Of a stretch of 8,040 nt of DNA, positions 1 through 4,993 are shown one piece after another. A program made the translations under genes and the position numbers. Under the pieces are notes generated by a model. It saw nothing but the letters and a program-made list of their open reading frames with translations, did no database searches and was not told the DNA's origin. Location of the stretch: contig DGYV01000048.1 in the NCBI GenBank assembly GCA_002398485.1, positions 1,380 through 9,419 on the forward strand, read 5' to 3'. How positions within the stretch are numbered: the stretch's first letter is position 1; each line of letters begins with the position of its first letter. The DNA is from Peptococcaceae bacterium UBA4997. GTDB lineage: Bacteria; Bacillota; Dehalobacteriia; UBA4068; UBA4997.

Positions 1-18
1 AGGATTCGATACGAATGA
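1..18 (+). CDS. C-terminal end of DppB/OppB-type peptide ABC permease (partial)
   Basis: Reading frame 1 gives RIRYE followed by TGA at 16-18. DppB/OppB permeases typically end in a DPRIRY-like tail, and the next gene is a DppC-type permease, the usual dppB-dppC order. The stop codon overlaps the ribosome binding site of the next gene (GAGGAGG at 17-23), as expected for translationally coupled genes. Only five residues are visible, so the call depends on this tail and on context. The rest of the gene lies off the left edge. Confidence 0.6.
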   Translation, partial: RIRYE

Positions 19-31
19 GGAGGCAGAGACC

Positions 32-568
32 ATGAAATATTTGTTACGAAGTAAAAGTGCGATGACTGGACTTATATTAATTGGCATCCTGATCCTTGTG
101 GCCATTGTAGCCGATGTAATAAGCCCCCATGATCCCTACGCGATGGATATCTGGAATAGCTATCGCGCTCCTGAAGGCATTGGAGGCACGTATATTCTGG
201 GCACCGATGACATGGGTCGTGATGTTCTGAGTCGTATCCTTGTAGGATCTAGGGTGTCTCTATTGATAGCTGTAACAGCGACGGGAGTATCATTGCTCTT
301 TGGTGTTCTCTTGGGTGCCATTGCGGGATATGTTGGAGGCGTGGTTGATACTGTCATCATGCGGAGCATGGACTTGATTCTGGCTTTTCCCTCCATACTC
401 TTGGCCATTGCCATTGTCGCAACGATGGGGCCTGGTGTGATTAATGCCATGCTTGCGGTGGCCATTGTACGAATCCCCGCCATGGGGTGCTTCCCCCTGC
501 AGAAAAACGCGCTGTATGCTTTGATCCGGCTGCAAAGCTCCTACCCTTTGAGGATGCTCTCCAGCTGA
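32..568 (+). CDS. DppC/OppC-type peptide ABC transporter permease, truncated at the 3' end
   Basis: This is the inner-membrane permease subunit of a dipeptide/oligopeptide (or nickel) importer. The ATG follows GAGGAGG by 8 bases. Residues 14-31 form the first membrane segment. The periplasmic loop carries HDPYAMD (33-39), and the family hallmark [15 protein letters not shown] lies at 56-70, followed by the hydrophobic start of the BPD_transp_1 domain (75-147). Similarity stops after RIPA (147-150). Family members continue with YARxVRG and the cytoplasmic EAA loop that contacts the ATPase, and are ~280-300 residues long. Residues 151-178 resemble nothing in the family and read antisense into the end of clpP. 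The product would lack the EAA loop and at least three membrane segments, so it should be non-functional. The break is either a real rearrangement or an assembly join. GC content (~50%) is above that of most of the window. Confidence 0.85.
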   Translation: MKYLLRSKSAMTGLILIGILILVAIVADVISPHDPYAMDIWNSYRAPEGIGGTYILGTDDMGRDVLSRILVGSRVSLLIAVTATGVSLLFGVLLGAIAGYVGGVVDTVIMRSMDLILAFPSILLAIAIVATMGPGVINAMLAVAIVRIPAMGCFPLQKNALYALIRLQSSYPLRMLSS

Positions 569-1152
569 GCGTAAGAATCGATCACCTTGCCTACAATGCC
601 GTAATCCACTGCTTCGTCTGCGCTCATCCAGAAGTTGCGGTCTGTGTCCTTTTCCACCTTTTCCAGAGGTTGCCCTGTGGCCTTGGAGATAAGGGCATTG
701 ATCCGGGAGCGGATTTTGAGCAGCTCGTTGGCCTCGATTTCAATATCCACACTCTGGCCCCGCACACCGCCCAAGGGCTGGTGAATCATGATTTCGCTGT
801 TTGGCAAAGCAAAACGTTTGCCCGGCTCGCCTGCCGTAAGCAAAAATGCTCCCATGGAAGCAGCCATACCAATACATATAGTAGATACATTTGGTTTGAT
901 GTACTGCATAGTATCGTAAATAGCCATACCGGCAGTAATGGAACCGCCGGGACTGTTGATGTATAAGTGAATATCCTTATCCGGATCCTCTGCTTCCAAA
1001 AACAGCAATTGGGCAATTACTAAATTAGCCACATGATCATCTATTTGACTACCCAAAAAGATTATTCTGTCTTTCAATAAACGGGAATAAATATCGTAAG
1101 AACGTTCTCCCCTGCTGGTTTGCTCAACTACCATAGGAATCAATGTACTCAT
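541..1152 (-). CDS. clpP: ATP-dependent Clp protease proteolytic subunit ClpP
   Basis: ClpP is the cytoplasmic serine peptidase that forms a double heptameric barrel and degrades substrates unfolded by ClpX or ClpC. The product has 203 residues, about the family norm (~195-210). [20 protein letters not shown] (5-24) is the N-terminal axial region, YINSPGG lies at 64-70, and GMAASMGAF (95-103) carries nucleophile Ser99. MIHQPLGG (122-129) carries His124. The third triad position, Asp172 in B. subtilis, aligns without gaps to Asn173 (DRNFWMS), which is unusual. An AAAGGAG site (1158-1164) precedes the ATG. It lies 149 bp downstream of tig on the same strand, the standard order, and is probably co-transcribed with it. 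The expected clpX does not follow. Codon use changes inside the gene: the 3' part (below ~840) prefers codons ending in G or C and the 5' part those ending in A or T. The ClpP identity itself is secure. Confidence 0.97.
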   Translation of the reverse strand: MSTLIPMVVEQTSRGERSYDIYSRLLKDRIIFLGSQIDDHVANLVIAQLLFLEAEDPDKDIHLYINSPGGSITAGMAIYDTMQYIKPNVSTICIGMAASMGAFLLTAGEPGKRFALPNSEIMIHQPLGGVRGQSVDIEIEANELLKIRSRINALISKATGQPLEKVEKDTDRNFWMSADEAVDYGIVGKVIDSYAQLESILKG

Positions 1153-1170
1153 AGTTTTCTCCTTTCCAAT

Positions 1171-1194
1171 ATATTATGGTTTTTGCCATAATAT
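1171..1194 (-). other. Hairpin just upstream of the clpP ribosome binding site
   Basis: A perfect inverted repeat pairs ATATTATGG (1171-1179) with CCATAATAT (1186-1194) around a 6-base loop. It ends 6 bases before the clpP ribosome binding site. In the tig-clpP mRNA it would form a 9-bp stem in the 5' flank of clpP. There is no T-tract, so it is not a classic terminator. A role in mRNA stability, processing or translation, or as a protein operator, is only inference. Confidence 0.5.
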
Positions 1195-1204
1195 GTATAT
1201 ACCC

Positions 1205-1273
1205 AACAGCACGGCTTTATATACCTTAATCAGCTCGAAAGCTTAATTAAATATACTTAAAAGCCATGCTGTT
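1205..1273 (-). other. Long imperfect stem-loop in the tig-clpP intergenic region
   Basis: Arms 1205-1218 and 1260-1273 pair over 14 positions. The only mismatch in DNA (C1212 against A1266) becomes a G-U wobble in the minus-strand transcript, so the full stem forms only in the tig-clpP sense RNA. Inside it a second stem forms around AGCT-CGAA-AGCT (1232-1243), which in the transcript has a UUCG loop and can extend with a bulge through flanking TTAA tracts. No U-tract follows on the minus strand. It may be an RNA processing or stability element between the two genes, or a small mobile repeat remnant. No target-site duplication is visible. Confidence 0.5.
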
Positions 1274-1301
1274 AAAAATCATCTTTTTTATAAAATAATA
1301 C

Positions 1302-2633
1302 TTATTCAGCATCCTTTGCTGCTTTTTCTTTTTCCACAATAACTGCATTATCATTAAGGAAATCTACAGCCTTCATCATTTTGATGCTGTAAAGCAGATA
1401 ATCCTGACGTGCCTCTTTTTCAAAAGCTTCTTTGATTTTTTCAAAAGGCTGCCCGTAGGATTGGGCTATCATTTTTAACTGTTCATCAATATCTTCCTGA
1501 GTAGGTTCTATTTTTTCAGCAGCTACAACTGCTTCTAACACCAAATCCTGTTTTACACCTGCTTCTGCTTTGGTTTTATATTGTTCGCGCAAAGAATTCA
1601 TATCGCTTTTGGTAAATTCAAAAAAACGCTCTATATCCAAACCCTGATATTTTAATTGCTCTTTGAAATCATCTACCATTTGGTCAATACGGGTTTCAAT
1701 CATGGCCGACGGAATCTCCACAGCAGCATTTCCGATCACCTTGGCAAGCACGGAATTTTTAACCATGTCATTGGCCATTTCCTGGGAACGCTTTACTAAT
1801 TTTTCCATGGTTTGGGCGCGTAGTTCTGCAACTGTATCGCAATCTTCAGTAACATCCTTCACAAATTCATCGTCCAGCGCAGGCAATTCTTTATGGCGGC
1901 CGCTGTTGACTTTAACTTTGAATACTGCTTCCTTACCGGCCAAGTCTTCAGAATGATACTGCTCAGGGAAAGTAACCTTAACATCAGTATTTTCTCCTAC
2001 TTTAATACCAATAAGCTGTTCTTCAAAACCGGGAATAAAGGAATTGGAACCCAATACCAGGGAATGGTTTTTCGCTTTGCCGCCTTCAAAGGCAACATCA
2101 TCCACAAAGCCTTCAAAATCAATAATAGCGGTATCGCCTGCCGCCAAAACATCCCCCTCGGACAAATCTATGTTTTTTGCAGTCCTTTCCTGCATTTTTT
2201 TGATTTCCGCATCAACATCTTCTTCATTAGGCGAAATAACCTCTTTAACAACACTTATGCCTTTATATTCACCCAAAATAACTTCAGGTTTTACGGTAAT
2301 TATAGCCTTGAAAATAAAATCCTTGCCTTTTTCAAGCTGTACAAGCTGTACCTCAGGCTGGGCTACGGGGTCGATACCGCTTTCATCTAAACCGGCCACA
2401 TAGGCTTCGGGCAATATTTGTTCGGCTGCTTCTTCCATAACAACGGCTTCACCAACATAATTTTCTAAAATAGCTTTGGGCACTTTACCGGCACGGAACC
2501 CTGGTATATTCACCTGTTTGGCAAGTTTCTTAACAGCCTTTTCCACTCCCTGTTCCAGTTCTGCTTCAGGAACCGTAACCTCCATGGAAACCTGACTTTT
2601 TTCAAGCTTTTCTGTTTTAACTGTAACTTTCAT
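1302..2633 (-). CDS. tig: Trigger factor, ribosome-associated chaperone and peptidyl-prolyl isomerase
   Basis: Trigger factor binds ribosomal protein L23 at the tunnel exit and shields nascent chains in the cytoplasm. The product has 443 residues, close to the usual 430-450. The N-terminal ribosome-binding domain (1-~115) carries the signature GFRAGKVP at 45-52. The FKBP-type isomerase domain (~160-245) shows GDTAIIDFEGF (166-176) and FIPGFEEQLIGIKVGE (199-214). The C-terminal SurA-like arms (~260-430) are helical and charged. The tail ends in a Lys/Glu/Ala-rich stretch. The ATG follows a GAGGAGG site (2644-2650) by 10 bases. It is the first gene before clpP on this strand, the conserved tig-clpP arrangement, with a plausible promoter at 2689-2717 and an upstream terminator (2751-2774) isolating it from the decayed transporter genes. 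Nothing in the protein looks broken. Confidence 0.97.
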   Translation of the reverse strand: MKVTVKTEKLEKSQVSMEVTVPEAELEQGVEKAVKKLAKQVNIPGFRAGKVPKAILENYVGEAVVMEEAAEQILPEAYVAGLDESGIDPVAQPEVQLVQLEKGKDFIFKAIITVKPEVILGEYKGISVVKEVISPNEEDVDAEIKKMQERTAKNIDLSEGDVLAAGDTAIIDFEGFVDDVAFEGGKAKNHSLVLGSNSFIPGFEEQLIGIKVGENTDVKVTFPEQYHSEDLAGKEAVFKVKVNSGRHKELPALDDEFVKDVTEDCDTVAELRAQTMEKLVKRSQEMANDMVKNSVLAKVIGNAAVEIPSAMIETRIDQMVDDFKEQLKYQGLDIERFFEFTKSDMNSLREQYKTKAEAGVKQDLVLEAVVAAEKIEPTQEDIDEQLKMIAQSYGQPFEKIKEAFEKEARQDYLLYSIKMMKAVDFLNDNAVIVEKEKAAKDAE

Positions 2634-2688
2634 TTAATTATATCCTCCTCATAATAAAGCGGTTTTAACCGTTATAAACATGTATTTT

Positions 2689-2717
2689 ATTCTACACCTA
2701 TCTTGCATTTCCTGCAA
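2689..2717 (-). promoter_or_regulatory. Putative sigma-A promoter of tig-clpP
   Basis: On the minus strand a TAGAAT -10 box (2689-2694, five of six consensus bases) lies 17 bp from a weak TTGCAG -35 box (2712-2717). The start point would be near 2682, ~50 bases before the tig ATG. An inverted repeat, CTTGCA (2702-2707) and TGCAAG (2713-2718), overlaps the -35 box and could be an operator. It does not match the CIRCE or CtsR sites known for heat-shock genes of Bacillota. The weak -35 box limits confidence. Confidence 0.45.
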
Positions 2718-2750
2718 GCTGGCAGGCAAATTATGATCATATATACAAAA

Positions 2751-2774
2751 GAAACCGTATCCATCTACGGCTTC
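2751..2774 (-). terminator. Intrinsic terminator after the decayed transporter genes
   Basis: In the minus-strand transcript 5' GAAGCCGUA pairs with UACGGUUUC (9 bp including one G-U) around a 6-base loop, followed by UUUUG. It sits ~28 bases after the original stop of the substrate-binding-protein remnant and before the tig promoter. It would end the fmdE/transporter transcript and keep it apart from tig-clpP. Confidence 0.65.
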
Positions 2775-2801
2775 TTAGTTCAAAATATTACCAGAATAGT
2801 T

Positions 2802-3568
2802 TTATTCAGCAAGCTTTATCGGCTTAAAACCGCCATAAAGCTGTGTCATTTTTTCATAAAGCTGCTACCCTAAAAGAAAGCTGTATATCTCATCCGCCTT
2901 TTTGGCACGATCTATATTCTTAAACTGTTCAGGGTAAAGAACTTTGCCTACATAATAAATATCCGCAATAGCTGTTTCAATGTTATCGTAATAAGCAAGA
3001 TAAGGCAACTGCCCATAAACCCTGCCGTTTTTAACTGCGGTAAGTGATTTATAAAAAGCAGGAGTTTTATTATAATCTTCTTTAACTATACCTAGCCTGT
3101 TTTCATCTATTATCAAAATATCGGAATCCCATTCCAAAAGCTTCTCTTTATCTATCATAGCAGAACCTGAAGAAGCAAGCTCATCAGCAACATTTTTAGC
3201 ATTGATTGCGGTTAAAAGCGGTGATTTTGAAGCTGTGCTTTCAATATCATGCATACCCTTATGGCTCAAACCACCCACATAAATACTTGCTTTATCCGTT
3301 TCAGAAATATCATTGGTAAGCTCTGCAAGCTCATTTTTACAGCTTTCCATATAATCTACAACTTCTTTAGCTCTTGCTTCCTTAACTGTTATTTTACCAA
3401 TAATATTTATAGCCTCATAGGTTTTTCATTAAAAAATGCGTTATCACCGCAGGTTATCACCACAATAGGTACACCTATTTTATTTTGAAGTTCTTCTAAG
3501 CTGGCTTTATCCATAATATCGCCTGCTATTATCACATCCGCATCCGCTTGCATTAAAAGTTCGGGGTT
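2802..3568 (-). pseudogene. Remnant of an iron-complex-type ABC transporter substrate-binding protein
   Basis: This is a periplasmic-binding-protein class III (FepB/BtuF-like) remnant. It has three visible lesions. First, the 5' third, including the signal peptide, is missing: similarity begins abruptly at NPELLMQADADVIIAGDIMD where the permease remnant ends. Second, a frameshift near 3417-3427, next to a five-base homopolymer, separates this piece (ending NEKP) from YEAINIIGKITVKEARAKEV. Third, an in-frame TAG at 2865-2867 interrupts the protein, yet the frame continues with QLYEKMTQLYGGFKPIKLAE and ends at TAA 2802-2804, the expected family C-terminus. In between, family features are well kept: SIYVGGLSHKGMHDIEST, NVADELA, GRVYGQLPY and VGKVLYPEQFKNI. 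The lobe structure therefore decayed recently. Binding proteins of this kind are often encoded near fmdE. The ligand (iron chelate, cobalamin, or a molybdenum or tungsten species) cannot be told. Confidence 0.85.
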
Positions 3569-3943
3569 AGTATTATGGCAAAATTGGCTCTAAAAGCACC
3601 TGCATTGGCTATACCAAGCGCAGGAAGATAAGCAAGAGGATTGCGTAGGTTATTTTGCATGATACAACCTGCAATAGCCAACCCCACACCCGCAACAATA
3701 CCCACCACCACCCTGGGCAGGCAAATACCTTTTACAAGCATTATGTTTTTTTCATCTCCCCAACCACAAACAACCTTAAGGGTTTCTGCCACACTCAATT
3801 TAACAGCCCCAGCATTCATTGCCACAAAAAACATAATTATAACAGCAACAAAAAATATAATTATCAAAAACTTTTTTAACTAAGCTATGCTGATAATCAA
3901 AATATATATTTTGTTTTAAATGTGCTTTAGGTTTGTTTTCCAA
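3567..3943 (-). pseudogene. Remnant of a FecCD/BtuC-type ABC transporter permease (N-terminal part)
   Basis: This is the membrane subunit partner of the adjacent binding protein. The likely start is TTG at 3941-3943, preceded by AAAGGA, giving ENKPKAHLKQNIYFDYQHSL. A one-base frameshift at the homopolymers 3866-3877 then shifts to FLIIIFFVAVIIMFFVAMNAG (first membrane segment), LPRVVVGIVAGVGLAIAG and CIMQNNLRNPLA, the FecCD hallmark region. The piece after NPLA (YLPALGIANAGAFRANFAII) deviates from the usual SPxTLGIxxGAAFGA pattern, including Arg where Gly is expected. Similarity ends at FAIIL near 3568-3570, where binding-protein sequence starts in another frame. About two thirds of a ~340-residue permease is missing. 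No ATPase partner lies next to it. It is 61 bp downstream of fmdE, so it belonged to the same operon. Confidence 0.85.
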
Positions 3944-3983
3944 AAAATTATTTCCTTTAAATTTTTAATTTATTGCTTTTTAA

Positions 3984-4006
3984 AATTCTTATAAAATATA
4001 AGAATT
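3984..4006 (-). terminator. AT-rich hairpin at the end of fmdE (weak terminator candidate)
   Basis: Arms 3984-3992 and 3998-4006 pair perfectly over 9 bp around AAAAT, overlapping the fmdE stop codon. In the transcript a short U run follows the stem. The stem has a single G-C pair, so termination would be weak. It may instead protect the 3' end of the fmdE message from the decayed downstream genes. Confidence 0.3.
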
Positions 4007-4532
4007 ACCAGCCTCTTTCATAATTTTTAAAACAATCAAGGCACACTGTTTTGCCTTCTTGCAGCCTCATTTTATGTTCAGGAGCACGTTCACCGCATAC
4101 TTCACATTCAAGGCTTGTAAAAATCCTTGCTCGTTCCGGGAAATCAATTTTCGGTTCTGAAAAACTGAAAATTTCATCTACGGAACTATTCAAAAGCTGC
4201 TCTTGCCAGGCTTTTCTATCCGCATTTTCAGGTTTTGGTGCCTTTAAATAAACCCTCAGCTTTTGACCGTTTTTACGGTTAAAAAAAGAAAAGGCCTGTT
4301 TACCTGTTCCGTAATAAATTAAATTCCCCTTACCTACAGAACAGCTTAATATTGCCTGAACAGCATCAACACCACAGGCATCATTTTCAGTAATACAAAC
4401 TATTTCCTCATCATCGGAAAATGTTATACCCATTTTCAACATAGCTGCTTCACAAGCCTTTACCCCAATGGCAAGCCCCGGACATTCGTGCCCGTGAAAA
4501 ACCACTGCCTTTTCCCATAATTCTTTGTTCAT
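4005..4532 (-). CDS. FmdE-family protein with C-terminal zinc ribbon
   Basis: The protein has 175 residues. The N-terminal FmdE domain shows FHGHECPGLAIG (12-23), with His13, His15 and Cys17 as likely metal ligands, and ENDACGVDAVQ (49-59) with conserved Cys53. YYGTGKQAF (73-81) follows. The C-terminus is a four-cysteine zinc ribbon: C143-x2-C146 and C164-x2-C167. The family is named after subunit E co-purified with molybdenum formylmethanofuran dehydrogenase of methanogens. In bacteria without that enzyme its role is not established, and a part in metal or molybdopterin-related chemistry is inference. The ATG follows GGAGG by 7 bases. It leads the operon containing the broken iron-type transporter, and lies behind a terminated leader (4671-4807). 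It is intact although its downstream partners are not, which suggests continued selection. No signal peptide or membrane segment is seen, so it is probably cytoplasmic. Confidence 0.9.
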   Translation of the reverse strand: MNKELWEKAVVFHGHECPGLAIGVKACEAAMLKMGITFSDDEEIVCITENDACGVDAVQAILSCSVGKGNLIYYGTGKQAFSFFNRKNGQKLRVYLKAPKPENADRKAWQEQLLNSSVDEIFSFSEPKIDFPERARIFTSLECEVCGERAPEHKMRLQEGKTVCLDCFKNYERGW

Positions 4533-4670
4533 GGTTCTGCCTCCGTTTTCTTCTCAATTTTCTTATTTTTCATCAAAGGAATATAATCCCTAAAATCAGC
4601 TTGTTGATTTTATTAAATTCAAATAGCTTAAAAATTCATAAATTTTTTGTTATAACTAAATCAAACAAAA

Positions 4671-4696
4671 TAAAAAAAGGCTCCCGAAAGAGCCTT
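4671..4696 (-). terminator. Intrinsic terminator inside the fmdE leader
   Basis: In the minus-strand RNA AAGGCUC pairs with GAGCCUU (7 bp, positions 4690-4696 and 4677-4683) around a six-base loop, followed by a run of seven U (eight counting the stem end). It lies downstream of a consensus promoter and ~140 bases before the fmdE start, so transcription is expected to stop before fmdE unless the hairpin is prevented from forming. On the plus strand no T-tract follows, so it is directional. Confidence 0.85.
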
Positions 4697-4780
4697 CTTG
4701 GCATCTGAACATAACTTCATGCTATCATATATAATATGTAATTAAAATTCAAAAATAACATCATATGAGCTTCTGCTCTG

Positions 4781-4803
4781 TATATGTATTTCGTATACAT
4801 ATA
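4781..4803. repeat. Inverted repeat at the start of the fmdE leader
   Basis: TATATGTAT (4781-4789) and ATACATATA (4795-4803) form perfect 9-bp arms around TTCGT. The element spans about +4 to +27 of the predicted minus-strand transcript, where a repressor operator would also sit. It may thus act as DNA operator or as RNA hairpin A of the leader. Confidence 0.6.
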
Positions 4804-4813
4804 TTTCAGTATC

Positions 4814-4842
4814 ATTATACTTATTTTGACTTTTTATGTCAA
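4814..4842 (-). promoter_or_regulatory. Consensus sigma-A promoter of the fmdE leader
   Basis: On the minus strand TTGACA (4837-4842) is separated by exactly 17 bp from TATAAT (4814-4819), a perfect match to the housekeeping consensus. The start point is predicted near 4807. The -35 box is one arm of the inverted repeat TTGAC-N7-GTCAA (4826-4842), a possible operator. Such a strong promoter followed by a terminator implies that control of fmdE happens after initiation or by repression. Confidence 0.85.
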
Positions 4843-4902
4843 GCTTCAACAATATTTATTTTATCTAAAATGGCAATATTTGTGTTTTAACTATTGAACA
4901 AA

Positions 4903-4935
4903 AATCTTGCAAGATTCGTCTAAAAGAAATACAAT
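4903..4935 (+). promoter_or_regulatory. Putative glmS promoter with overlapping palindrome
   Basis: TTGCAA (4907-4912) and TACAAT (4930-4935) are 17 bp apart, with the start predicted near 4942, ~50 bases before the glmS ATG. The perfect 14-bp palindrome AATCTTGCAAGATT (4903-4916) covers the -35 box, a classic position for a repressor operator. The leader left between start point and AAGGAG is ~37 bases, too short for the glmS ribozyme. Control of glmS would therefore be transcriptional here, if it is controlled. Confidence 0.55.
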
Positions 4936-4993
4936 ATAGATGTATTCTCAATTACCACAAAGAATTATTTTTACCAAAAAGGAGTAACAAAAA

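Larger units (their letters stand above)
4671..4807 (-). ncRNA. Candidate cis-regulatory leader RNA (attenuator or riboswitch) of fmdE
   Basis: A transcript starting near 4807 from the consensus promoter would run ~135 nt to the terminator. It contains four possible stems. Hairpin A is 4795-4803 with 4781-4789 (9 bp). Hairpin B is 4782-4786 with 4762-4766 plus GAGC/GCUC (4767-4770, 4775-4778), a 3-base bulge and an AGAA loop. Hairpin C (4701-4722) is GCAU/AUGC plus GAA/UUC. The terminator is last. A and B share 4782-4786, so they cannot form together. This is the usual layout of a conditional leader. I recognise no conserved core of TPP, FMN, cobalamin, SAM, purine, lysine, glycine, Moco, fluoride, manganese or T-box elements. 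It could also be a stand-alone small RNA. Confidence 0.5.

Noticed and set aside
484..497. GGGG-N5-CCCC hairpin as a clpP terminator
   Set aside because: Stem of only 4 bp and no U-tract on the minus strand.
487..966. 159-codon open frame on the plus strand over clpP
   Set aside because: Antisense shadow of clpP, without family resemblance or ribosome binding site.
1205..1273. MITE-like mobile element with terminal inverted repeats
   Set aside because: No target-site duplication and no second copy in the window; strand-specific G-U pairing fits an RNA structure better.
1893..2403. Open frames on the plus strand inside tig
   Set aside because: Shadows of the trigger factor gene, which is clearly coding on the minus strand.
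2702..2718. CIRCE or CtsR heat-shock operator at the tig promoter
   Set aside because: The inverted repeat CTTGCA-N5-TGCAAG matches neither known consensus.
3417..3877. Explaining the transporter lesions purely as homopolymer sequencing errors
   Set aside because: The two frameshifts sit at homopolymers and could be errors, but the ~1-kb deletion join and the amber point change cannot be explained this way.
4711..4744. Faint resemblance of ATAACTTCATGCTAT... to a loxP-like recombination site
   Set aside because: Only the first eight bases match an arm and there is no 13-bp inverted partner; chance similarity in AT-rich DNA within the fmdE leader.
4843..4993. glmS ribozyme upstream of glmS
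   Set aside because: No conserved core sequence is seen, and only ~37-50 AT-rich bases lie between the predicted start point and the ribosome binding site.
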